A stretch of 31,807 nt of DNA from NCBI GenBank assembly GCA_026710565.1, contig JAPOQV010000005.1, forward strand, positions 1 to 31,807, read 5' to 3'. The DNA is from Spirochaetaceae bacterium. GTDB lineage: Bacteria > Spirochaetota > Spirochaetia > SZUA-6 > Bin103. The notes under the pieces were generated by a model, which was not told the origin of the DNA, made no database searches, and worked only from the letters and a program-made list of their open reading frames with translations. The position numbers and the translations under genes are program-made. Positions 25,066 to 31,807 of this stretch are shown piece by piece; position 1 is the stretch's first letter; each line of letters starts with the position of its first letter.

Positions 25066-25139
25066 GTTCACTGCCTCCTTCGGTACGTACAACACGAGAA
25101 TCGCGAACAGCTCCGGCTCATCCTGCCTCCCCGGCGTCC

Positions 25140-27599
25140 TCAACGGTCCAGCCGATCCAGCCACCGGCACAGAACATCGGCCGACAGCTCGGACACGTCC
25201 GGCCCGGGGGTGTGGCGGTCGCCCGCCTGCATGGTTCCGTACAGGCGCCCCGCGAAGCCCAGGCCGCCGCGGCGGGCGCCCATGAGCAGCAGCGGCCGCG
25301 GCGCCAGGGCCGCCGCCAGGTCGGGGATGTCGAATCCTGAAAGCGCCCCGGGCAGGAACGCGATCTCCGCGCAGTCCGGTACGCGGCACGCCTTGTCGTC
25401 CAGGAACTCCCGGAACGACGCCAGCAGCGTGCAGGCCGCGGCGCCGCCGGCGCGCTCGTCGAGCAGCGCCGCGAACAGGGCGGCGATGCCGGCATGGCCG
25501 TCCGTGCCCACGTAGAACAGCCGGTCGGGGTCGATGCCGTCGCAGGCCCGCAGCACCTCGGCGGCGCGCAGCAGGTCGGCCGCCTTCATCGCCAGCGGAT
25601 ACCGTCCGGCGTAGACGGCCGAGGTGCCGCGCTCGACGCGGTTGCAGCGCGCGTGCACGGCCAGCACCGCCCACCCGCTCCCCAGCACCGGCTCCAGCCA
25701 CGCCGCGTCCGGACCGGTGGACCGCTGGTTGAGGTACACGAGGGCCGGCGCGGGCGCGGCTGATGCCTCACCGGCCGCGGGCAGCCGGAGATCCGCCGAG
25801 ATCCGCATCGGCGGCTCCGTGTCGAACCACAAGCGCTCCGCGGCCGATCCGAAAACAGCGTCGCCGGCGGCACGGTCGCCGGGAGCAGGGTCGCTCGCGA
25901 CGCACACCACGTCGGCACAGTCGCGGCTCGGGGACCCGATCTTCAGGACGCCGCGCAGCGCGTCGCGCACCGCCGCGGCGTAGCTCCGCGCCCGGTCGGA
26001 AGACGCCAGCGCGTCCCGGCGGCGCCGCTCCAGCGCGCCGGCCTGCCGCTCGACGATGGCCGTGCGCAGGCTCCACACCGACTCCGCATCCGCGAAGTCG
26101 GTGTCCACCAGCCCCGACGCCGTCACCTGCAGGTCCCGCTCGTCCAGGACCTCGACCGGCGGATCGTCCAGGCCGGCCGCCTCGTTGTCGAGCCATCGGT
26201 TCAACCACCGGTACACGTTGCGCCGCATCGCGCGGTTGACCTCGTGGCCGGCGTCCGGCGCGTCGCAGGCGATCCGGTCCTCCGCGCCGAACGCCTCCCA
26301 CACGCCCTTCACGTCCCGGTAGACGCGCTGCCCGCTGCCAACCGGGAACCCCGGGTCGTGCGCGCCGTTCTGGATCACGAATCCGCGCGGCGCGATGCAC
26401 GCGACCAGGTCCGCGGTGGTGCATCCGTGCTCCCGGATGCCGTCGTCGAAGGTGCCGTCCGGATCGTAGCTGCTCCACAGCAGGCACTCCATCTGCACCA
26501 CCGAGCCCATGGCCACCGCCCCCGTGACGCGCCGGTCGCAGGCCGCGAGCAGCATGGTCTGCACGCCGCCGCCGGAGATGCCGGTCACCGCGATGCGGGT
26601 GCCGTCCACCTCGGGACGAGCCTGCAGGTAGTCGATGGCCCGCATCCCGTCGTGGATGAAGTACCCGGGATTGAGGTCGCGCGGCAGGAAGCCCTGGATG
26701 CCCTGGCACTCGTGGTTGTTGCCGGGCGCGTAGTACGGCCCGCGCTCCCCCTGACCGACCGGGTCGATGTTGAGCACCGCATAGCCCTTGCGCGCCAGGC
26801 ACTGGCAGATGACCTGGTACGGCTCGTTCGCCTTGCCGTTCGGCGAGTGACCGGGCACGTAGAGGACGGCCGGCAGCGGCGCGGCGGCCTGGTCCGGCAG
26901 ATACAGGTTGGCCGTCACGTAGAGTCCCGGCCGGCTCTGGAACCAGAGGCGTTCGATGGCGAAGCCCGCATGCCGCGTGACGCGGGTCGTCCGGCTCAGG
27001 AGCTCGCCCCGTTCCGGCATCGGTCCGACGGTCCGCTCGAAATTGGCGCGCACCCGCTCCTGGTAGCGCCGCGCGTCGTCGGCGGAGCGCAGCGCAGCGC
27101 GAATCTGCCGGTTCGCGGCCAGCCCGGACCGGTACCCCTCGCTTATGCCCCACCGCCAGTCGGTCGCTGTGGTCGCGGTCGGGCGCAGCTCCACGTGGTC
27201 GAACAGGAACAGCGGGCAGTACCCCGGCTCCATGGGCTGGTGGACCCATACCGTGTGCTCGCTGGCCGCCAGCTCGGCGCGCATCACCATGCACCAGTGG
27301 CCTGATTGCGCCCGCGCGGCCGCGGTGCCGGCCGGGGACCGCCGGCCGGTGAGGATGGCGGGGCTGTTGGGATCCCCCTCGGAGAGCGTCCGGTACGTCT
27401 GGTACTCGACCCACGGTCCGTCATCGACGCGCACCCGGACCAGCGAGTAGATCGACGGCCAGTACCCGGTCTGCCGCAGGTAGACGTCGTACGAGCCCTC
27501 CTCGCATCGAAACGGGTAGGCGAGCGTCCGGAACCCGTCCGCGGCATGCCGCCAGTGGCCGATGCGCATGGCGCCGGGGGCGTGTGCAAGTCGTCGCAT
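25140..27599 (-). CDS. Double alpha/beta-hydrolase esterase (acetyl-xylan-esterase-like), second module degenerate
   Basis: An 819-residue protein. Residues 1-150 form a beta-rich domain (GSYDVYLRQTGYW, VRVRVDDGPWVEYQTYR). Residues 200-480 are an alpha/beta hydrolase of the AXE1/Abhydrolase_7 type: LPAVLYVPGHSPNGK, LNIDPVGQGERG, nucleophile S342 in GISGGG, D415 in GAHDPGF and H452 in DAGHEVNR, a full triad. Residues 560-819 repeat the fold (LWFDTEPPMRISADLRLP, PALVYLNQRS, WAVLAVHAR), but the nucleophile elbow reads GTDGHAG with Asp (D700) in place of Ser. Starts at 27599 or 27569 are both possible. An ATG at 27635 is rejected because it lies inside a terminator-like hairpin. It probably removes acyl groups from the imported glycan. 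Confidence 0.8.
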   Translation of the reverse strand: MRRLAHAPGAMRIGHWRHAADGFRTLAYPFRCEEGSYDVYLRQTGYWPSIYSLVRVRVDDGPWVEYQTYRTLSEGDPNSPAILTGRRSPAGTAAARAQSGHWCMVMRAELAASEHTVWVHQPMEPGYCPLFLFDHVELRPTATTATDWRWGISEGYRSGLAANRQIRAALRSADDARRYQERVRANFERTVGPMPERGELLSRTTRVTRHAGFAIERLWFQSRPGLYVTANLYLPDQAAAPLPAVLYVPGHSPNGKANEPYQVICQCLARKGYAVLNIDPVGQGERGPYYAPGNNHECQGIQGFLPRDLNPGYFIHDGMRAIDYLQARPEVDGTRIAVTGISGGGVQTMLLAACDRRVTGAVAMGSVVQMECLLWSSYDPDGTFDDGIREHGCTTADLVACIAPRGFVIQNGAHDPGFPVGSGQRVYRDVKGVWEAFGAEDRIACDAPDAGHEVNRAMRRNVYRWLNRWLDNEAAGLDDPPVEVLDERDLQVTASGLVDTDFADAESVWSLRTAIVERQAGALERRRRDALASSDRARSYAAAVRDALRGVLKIGSPSRDCADVVCVASDPAPGDRAAGDAVFGSAAERLWFDTEPPMRISADLRLPAAGEASAAPAPALVYLNQRSTGPDAAWLEPVLGSGWAVLAVHARCNRVERGTSAVYAGRYPLAMKAADLLRAAEVLRACDGIDPDRLFYVGTDGHAGIAALFAALLDERAGGAAACTLLASFREFLDDKACRVPDCAEIAFLPGALSGFDIPDLAAALAPRPLLLMGARRGGLGFAGRLYGTMQAGDRHTPGPDVSELSADVLCRWLDRLDR

Positions 27600-27606
27600 G
27601 CAAAAT

Positions 27607-27640
27607 GGGCGATGGTCCCCTGCGCAGCGGACCATCGCCC
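27607..27640 (-). terminator. Terminator-like hairpin after the solute-binding-protein gene
   Basis: A perfect 12-bp stem, GGGCGATGGTCC (27607-27618) against GGACCATCGCCC (27629-27640), with a ten-base loop that itself contains the palindrome CTGCGCAG. On the minus strand the stem is followed by ATTTTG. It lies 27 bp after the binding-protein stop and eight bases before the ATG of the esterase gene, so the enzyme genes downstream probably depend on read-through or a separate start. Confidence 0.78.
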
Positions 27641-27667
27641 GAGGTCAACGCGTAGCCGTGGCCGCCT

Positions 27668-29242
27668 CTACCGCCACGGATACCGGTCGCCGACGATGTC
27701 GATGAAGCGGTCGGCCTGCTTCTGGCGTACGGCGATGATGTGGTCGATGCCGAGCTCCTTCACGGTCGCCACGAACTCGTCCCACTTGTCCATGCTCTGC
27801 TCGCCGATCATGAACTTGGCGACGTTCTCATCGACGTAGGTCTGGATGTCGGGCATGTAGCGGGAGACCACGGAGATGTCCTCCAGGTCCGTCTGCAGCC
27901 CCTCGGTGAACGGAATGTCCACGCGGTGGAACGGCCGCGCCGCGCGCATCGGCGCGAAGCGGTCGGACGACCACTGCGCCTCCCAACTGTCGTAGGAGTG
28001 ACCGCGCAGGAAGTTGCGGCGGCCGCCCATGGCGCTGAACGCCTGCCCGGTGCTGAGGCCGTCGGGATTGTTGATGAGCTTGTCGGCCCAGGTCCGCTTT
28101 CCGTCTTCGCCCCACACCCAGGTCTCGCCCTCGATTCCCCACAGGTTGTTGACGCCGCCCTCGGGGCTGCGCGCCGTGTCGTAGATGATGATCGCGGCCA
28201 CCGGGTCGGCGTCGCGCGAGATCGAGGTCGGGATGTCCACGCCGGGTGCCAGCTCCATGAACTGATCCCCATGCGGCCCGATCAGGACCGGCAGGCTGAT
28301 CAGCTCCGCGCCCGGAGCCGGGTCGTACGTCTCATTGTAGGACGCGGCGGTGCCCATGTAGCCGATGGTGGCGCCGGCCAGGTTGCTGTTCATGCGCGCG
28401 ACGAACTTCTCCGTATTCATCTGCATGAAGTCCGGGTCCAGGACGCCCTCGGTATAGAGGTCCTGCATCATCTGCAGGTACTCCTTGGCCCGCGGCGAGA
28501 TCCAGGCGTAGGAGACCACGCCGTCGCTGTCGGCCTGGAAGCCGCCGGACCGCCAGAGCTGCAGGCCGTACCAGGCGCCCATGGTCAGGTGCTGCGAGCG
28601 GTTCACGCTGATCAGCAGCTCGTTCTGCTCCCCGTCGCCGTTGACGTCGTTGGCGCGGAAGGCGCGCACCGCCTCCAGCAGGTCCATCGACGTGGTGGGG
28701 GGCTCCAGGCCGAGCTTGTCCAGCCAGTCCTTGCGGATGTTCACGCCGCCGCCGTTGATGTACTGCGGCGGGCTGACCATGGCGTAGCCGTACATCTTGC
28801 CGTCGGGCGTCATCGGGACCGCCTTGAGGATCGGACGCTGCGCCATCTCCGCCCGCATGTTCGGCGCGTGCTCCTCGATCAGCGGCAGCAGGTCTACCAG
28901 GACGCCGGCCTCGCCCCACTTCTGGTGATCCTGCACGTTCCAGATGAACCAGGGCAGATCGGAGCCGGAGGCCAGCACGATCTCCTTCTGCTCGTCGTAG
29001 TTCGCCCAGGTGTAGGTGATGAAATCGAAGACGATCGGGTACCCCAACCGGTGCTCGGCCATCTCGCGGTACGCCTCGATGATCGCCAGGCCGTTCGAGT
29101 ACGGCGCCGGCGCGTAGTAGTTCTCCACCGTCATGATGGAGACCTCGACCGGGTCGGGCATCGCCGCCTGATCCTCGGTGCCGGCGGCATGGCCAAACGC
29201 TGCCAAGATGACCAGCAGCGCACAGATCCAACGCGTTTTCAT
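27668..29242 (-). CDS. ABC transporter extracellular solute-binding protein (LplA/YtcQ-like)
   Basis: A 524-residue exported sugar-binding protein. The signal peptide is MKTRWICALLVILAAFGHAA, followed by GTED with no lipobox Cys after the hydrophobic core. The mature part fits family-1-type binding proteins of the LplA/YtcQ group: VEVSIMTVENYY, NYDEQKEIVLASGSDLPW, a calcium-loop-like DVNGDGEQNEL in the N-lobe, WRSGGFQADSDGVVSYAW, and a C-terminal helix-rich lobe. GAGGAG precedes the ATG by about six bases. It is encoded after its two permeases, 96 bp downstream. Ligands of relatives are oligosaccharides, often uronic-acid-containing ones, which would fit the enzymes that follow. Confidence 0.88.
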   Translation of the reverse strand: MKTRWICALLVILAAFGHAAGTEDQAAMPDPVEVSIMTVENYYAPAPYSNGLAIIEAYREMAEHRLGYPIVFDFITYTWANYDEQKEIVLASGSDLPWFIWNVQDHQKWGEAGVLVDLLPLIEEHAPNMRAEMAQRPILKAVPMTPDGKMYGYAMVSPPQYINGGGVNIRKDWLDKLGLEPPTTSMDLLEAVRAFRANDVNGDGEQNELLISVNRSQHLTMGAWYGLQLWRSGGFQADSDGVVSYAWISPRAKEYLQMMQDLYTEGVLDPDFMQMNTEKFVARMNSNLAGATIGYMGTAASYNETYDPAPGAELISLPVLIGPHGDQFMELAPGVDIPTSISRDADPVAAIIIYDTARSPEGGVNNLWGIEGETWVWGEDGKRTWADKLINNPDGLSTGQAFSAMGGRRNFLRGHSYDSWEAQWSSDRFAPMRAARPFHRVDIPFTEGLQTDLEDISVVSRYMPDIQTYVDENVAKFMIGEQSMDKWDEFVATVKELGIDHIIAVRQKQADRFIDIVGDRYPWR

Positions 29243-29338
29243 GGATCGCTCCTCGTGCTATTCGCACTGTCGACGTGTTGCTGAAATTGCGGATTCGATC
29301 GGCTCCGTACCTCCTTCTTCACATGATGGCGGTGTCGA

Positions 29339-30226
29339 TCACGCCTTCAGGGCGCCGATCATCGCGCCCTTGACGAAGTACTTCTGCAGGAACGGATAAA
29401 GGCAGATGATGGGCAGGATGGACACGATGATCAAGGCGTACTTGAGCTGCTCGTAGATCGCCGACGTGTTGACGTGCCGCACCCACTCGTCCACGGAGTC
29501 GATAAGCGCCGGGTCGTTCATGATCACCACCCGCCGCAGATACACCTGCAGCGGATGCAGGTCCTGCTTGGTGATGAACAGGATGGCGTTGAAGAACGCC
29601 TGCCAGTGACCGACGGCGTAGAACAGCACCAGCGTCGCCAGCGCCGCCTTCGACAGCGGCAGGGCGATGCGGACCAGCACGGTTGCCGGCCCTGCGCCGT
29701 CGACGATCGCGGCGTCTTCCAGCTCGTCGGGCAGAGACCGGAAGAAGGTGCGCAGGATGATGATGTACAGGAACGAGACCGCGGTCGGCAGCACCAGCGC
29801 CCAGCGGCTGTTGAACAGGCCGATCTCCTTCACCAGCCGGTAGAACGGGATCAGGCCGCCCGACACATAGACGGTCAGCACCATCATGGTGATGAGGAAG
29901 TTCTTGCCGAGCAGCTCGCGGCGGGACAGCGGGTACGCGGCCAGGATCGTCAGGGTGATGTTGACGGCGGTGCCGACCACGACGTACCAGAACGTGTTGT
30001 AGTAGGAACGCCACATGCCGGGGTTGTCCAGGACGATCTCGTAGGCCTTGACCGACAGGCCGGCCGGCACGATCCACACCTTCCCCCTGAATGCCTCCTC
30101 CGCGTCGCTGATGGAGACCGACAGCACGTAGAGAAACGGATACAGCGCCACCGCCACGGCGACCAGGCAGATCAGGAGGATGACACCGTCGAACGCCAGG
30201 TCGGAGCCGCGCCGGGAGGCTACCAC
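29339..30226 (-). CDS. Carbohydrate ABC transporter permease, YtcP/MalG-type
   Basis: A 295-residue permease starting at GTG 30226 (MVASRRGSDLAFDGVILL), with GGAG eight bases upstream and a seven-base overlap with the preceding permease gene. Six membrane segments are apparent. The EAA loop reads ELEDAAIVDGAGPATVLVRIALPLSKAAL. The conserved openings YPFLYVLSVSISD and FRGKVWIVPAGLS and the ending LYPFLQKYFVKGAMIGALKA are hallmarks of YtcP proteins, which pair with LplB/YteP subunits. The open frame continues upstream inside the other permease gene, which is not coding in this frame. Confidence 0.92.
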   Translation of the reverse strand: MVASRRGSDLAFDGVILLICLVAVAVALYPFLYVLSVSISDAEEAFRGKVWIVPAGLSVKAYEIVLDNPGMWRSYYNTFWYVVVGTAVNITLTILAAYPLSRRELLGKNFLITMMVLTVYVSGGLIPFYRLVKEIGLFNSRWALVLPTAVSFLYIIILRTFFRSLPDELEDAAIVDGAGPATVLVRIALPLSKAALATLVLFYAVGHWQAFFNAILFITKQDLHPLQVYLRRVVIMNDPALIDSVDEWVRHVNTSAIYEQLKYALIIVSILPIICLYPFLQKYFVKGAMIGALKA

Positions 30227-31176
30227 AGCGAAATCTCCGTGATGCGCCTGCTGACGCGGTTGAAGACGACCAGGAAGACGAGGTTGATCGTCGAGTTGAA
30301 CAGGCCGACCGCGGTCGCGAAGCTCACGTCGGCCTGCAGCACGCCCCGGCGGTACACGTAGGTCTGGATGACGTCCGCGACCTCGTAGGTGGCCGGGTTG
30401 TACATGAGGATGATCCGCTCGAACCCCACGGCCAGGATGCTGCCCATCCTCAGGATGAGCAGGATCATGATCGTCGGCAGGATGCCCGGCAGGTCGATGT
30501 GCCACATCCGCTGCAGGCGCGAGGCGCCGTCGACGGTGGCCGATTCGTACAGCTCCGGGTTGATGCCGGTCAGCGCCGCCAGGTAGATGATCGACCCCCA
30601 GCCGAAGCTCTGCCAGATCTCCGAGCCCACGAACAGCGGCCGGAACCAGCGCGCGCTGTTGAAGAAATGGATCGGCGAGCCCCCGAACGCCTCGATGAAT
30701 CGATTGACCACGCCGTTCACGGGCGACAGGAAGTTGACCATCATGCCGACCACGATCACGGTCGATATGAAGTGCGGCAGGTACGACGCCGACTGCACGA
30801 ACCGCTTGTAGTACGGCCGCCGAATGCCGTTCAGCGCGAGCGCGAACAGGATCGGAATCGGGAAGCCGAACAGGATGGAATAGAAGCTCAGCACGAACGT
30901 GTTTCGGAGCAGCCGCCAGAAGAATATCGAGCGGAAGAACAGCTCGAAGTTGGCGAACCAGATCCACTTGCCGGCCAGATATCCCTTGCCGGGCGCCACC
31001 TCCTTGAAGGCGATCAGCGCACCGTACATCGGCACGTAGTGGAAGATGACGAAGAAGGCGACCACCGGGACCAGCATGAGCAGGTAGACGCGGTCGCGCC
31101 GGAACCGTTTCGCCAGGGACGTGCCCCGCTCTGCGAACGTCGGCTTCGCGGGCGACTGTTCGGCCGTGCGCAGCAT
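30220..31176 (-). CDS. Carbohydrate ABC transporter permease, LplB/YteP-type
   Basis: A 318-residue permease beginning MLRTAEQSPAKPTFAERG, with AGGGAG nine bases before ATG 31176; the frame is open to 31281, but without a better ribosome site. Typical LplB features are VYLLMLVPVVAFFVIFHYVPMYG, ALIAFKEVAPGKG, RRPYYKRFVQSASYLPHFIS and the EAA loop YESATVDGASRLQRMWHIDLPGI. LplB/YtcP importers usually lack their own ATPase gene and use a shared MsmX-like subunit; none is present here. It is the first gene of the minus-strand operon and is divergent from the isomerase/epimerase gene. Confidence 0.92.
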   Translation of the reverse strand: MLRTAEQSPAKPTFAERGTSLAKRFRRDRVYLLMLVPVVAFFVIFHYVPMYGALIAFKEVAPGKGYLAGKWIWFANFELFFRSIFFWRLLRNTFVLSFYSILFGFPIPILFALALNGIRRPYYKRFVQSASYLPHFISTVIVVGMMVNFLSPVNGVVNRFIEAFGGSPIHFFNSARWFRPLFVGSEIWQSFGWGSIIYLAALTGINPELYESATVDGASRLQRMWHIDLPGILPTIMILLILRMGSILAVGFERIILMYNPATYEVADVIQTYVYRRGVLQADVSFATAVGLFNSTINLVFLVVFNRVSRRITEISLW

Positions 31177-31220
31177 CCAGCGCGACTCCCTGTACCGAGT
31201 GGTAAGAGATGAGCCTGTCC

Positions 31221-31264
31221 CGTGGGCCGGCCGTCGGTCAACCGCGTCCGACTTGCGGCCCACG
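31221..31264. promoter_or_regulatory. Nested inverted repeat in the divergent intergenic region
   Basis: CGTGGGCCG (31221-31229) pairs with CGGCCCACG (31256-31264), and inside them GTCGG (31233-31237) pairs with CCGAC (31248-31252). The element lies midway between the divergent starts at 31176 and 31296, so it could be a two-sided operator for a sugar-responsive regulator or a leader hairpin. There is no direct evidence of which. Confidence 0.5.
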
Positions 31265-31295
31265 CGGCCGATCCGCCACACTCCCGGCGCCCTCC

Positions 31296-31807
31296 ATGAA
31301 CCTGATCAGCGCCTTCGCGGACGAGATCGACGACGATCCGGACGTCCAGATCCGGGAGCTCGAACGGAACGGCGTGGGCAACATCGAGCTCCGCGGCGCC
31401 TGGGGCAGGAACGTGCTGGCGCTCCGCGCCGGCGAGGTCCGCGACATCAAGCGGCGGGCGACCGACCACGGGATCGGCTTCTCCGCGGTCGGCTCGCCGC
31501 TCGGCAAGTTCCCGCTCACCGGCGACTTCCAGGAGCAGCTCGACGGCCTGCGCCGCGCCCTGGAGTACGCGCAGATCCTGGAAGCGCCCTACATCCGTGT
31601 CTTCTCCTTCTATCCGCCCGCAGGCTCCGGCGCGACGGCGCACCGCACCCAGGTGCTCGACTGGCTCGCGCGCCTGGTCGAGGTGGCGGCGGCGACGCCC
31701 ATTCGGCTGGCGCACGAAAACGAACGGAACATCTACGGCGAGACCGGCGACCGGGTGCTGGACCTGCTCACGTCGATCGACTCGCCTTCGCTCGTCTGCG
31801 CCTTCGA
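31296..31807 (+). CDS. Sugar phosphate isomerase/epimerase family TIM-barrel protein, 3' truncated by the window
   Basis: The open frame from ATG 31296 runs to the window edge (170 codons seen; the family is usually about 260-290). The opening MNLISAFADEIDDDPDVQIRELERNGVGNIELRG, with WGRNVLAL following, is a characteristic start of AP-endonuclease-2-like xylose-isomerase-fold proteins. GFSAVGSPLGKFPL, LEAPYIRVFSFYPP and LAHENERNIYGET (Glu as a probable metal ligand) continue the barrel. No clear ribosome site precedes the ATG, so the start rests on similarity. Divergent from the importer operon, it probably handles a sugar or keto-acid intermediate from the same pathway. It has no stop codon in the window and so is easily missed by stop-to-stop ORF lists. 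Confidence 0.82.
   Translation, partial: MNLISAFADEIDDDPDVQIRELERNGVGNIELRGAWGRNVLALRAGEVRDIKRRATDHGIGFSAVGSPLGKFPLTGDFQEQLDGLRRALEYAQILEAPYIRVFSFYPPAGSGATAHRTQVLDWLARLVEVAAATPIRLAHENERNIYGETGDRVLDLLTSIDSPSLVCAF

Noticed and set aside
21154..25515. A 1453-codon open frame on the plus strand opposite the glycosidase genes
   Set aside because: It is antisense to four genes with recognisable domains and has no motif, only repetitive Arg/His/Val/Ala-rich text. It is a shadow of codon bias.
27607..27640. ATG at 27635 as start of the double esterase
   Set aside because: It lies inside the perfect hairpin stem, and the extra 12 residues are not family-like. ATG 27599 or 27569 fits better.
1..31807. 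Search by eye for rRNA, tRNA, CRISPR repeats, transposases, integrases and phage genes
   Set aside because: No recognisable example was seen. The deletions present are better explained by short-homology events than by mobile elements.

Overview
The window is about 31.8 kb of GC-rich bacterial DNA, densely packed with genes and frequent GTG/TTG starts. It has no rRNA, tRNA, CRISPR array or recognisable transposase. The gene mix combines ATPase-less sugar importers, Gfo/Idh oxidoreductases, a phytanoyl-CoA dioxygenase, FG-GAP/ASPIC proteins, VapBC modules and a Uma2 nuclease. That mix resembles uncultured, often marine or host-associated high-GC lineages such as sponge-type Spirochaetota or Poribacteria-like bacteria. 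This placement is an impression from gene content, not a measured assignment.

Left part, 1-7977. It holds a 5'-truncated Uma2-family nuclease, a DUF4097-like secreted protein on the minus strand, and the wreck of a parallel beta-helix gene spread over three frames. Next come a two-domain isochorismatase-like hydrolase whose second domain has lost its catalytic Cys and Lys, and a convergent two-gene minus operon (class III aminotransferase, then BNR sialidase). A VapBC toxin-antitoxin pair and a calcineurin-like phosphoesterase follow.

Middle, 8082-17926, plus strand. An oligopeptide-type ABC importer (binding protein, strong hairpin, DppC-like and DppB-like permeases, no ATPase) is translationally coupled to a seven-motif FG-GAP/ASPIC-UnbV protein. 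Then come an intact Gfo/Idh oxidoreductase, a second one lacking most of its Rossmann domain, a frameshifted remnant of a second FG-GAP/ASPIC gene, a phytanoyl-CoA dioxygenase family protein and a second VapBC-type pair.

Right part, 17934-31176, minus strand, reads as one carbohydrate-use locus. In transcription order it has two LplB/YtcP-type permeases, a solute-binding protein followed by a terminator-like hairpin, a double alpha/beta-hydrolase esterase, a GH32/43-like propeller protein, a GH67-like alpha-glucuronidase-type protein, a TIM-barrel protein that may be an unclassified glycosidase, and an FAD-dependent oxidoreductase. The last three are nearly contiguous or overlap by ATGA/GTGA. 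A divergent sugar isomerase/epimerase gene (31296 onwards) runs off the window. The likely joint role, by inference, is import and breakdown of an acylated, uronic-acid-containing glycan.

Two themes recur. Several genes have been shortened by internal deletions (beta-helix, second Gfo/Idh, second FG-GAP). Two enzymes consist of tandem homologous domains in which only the first keeps its catalytic residues.
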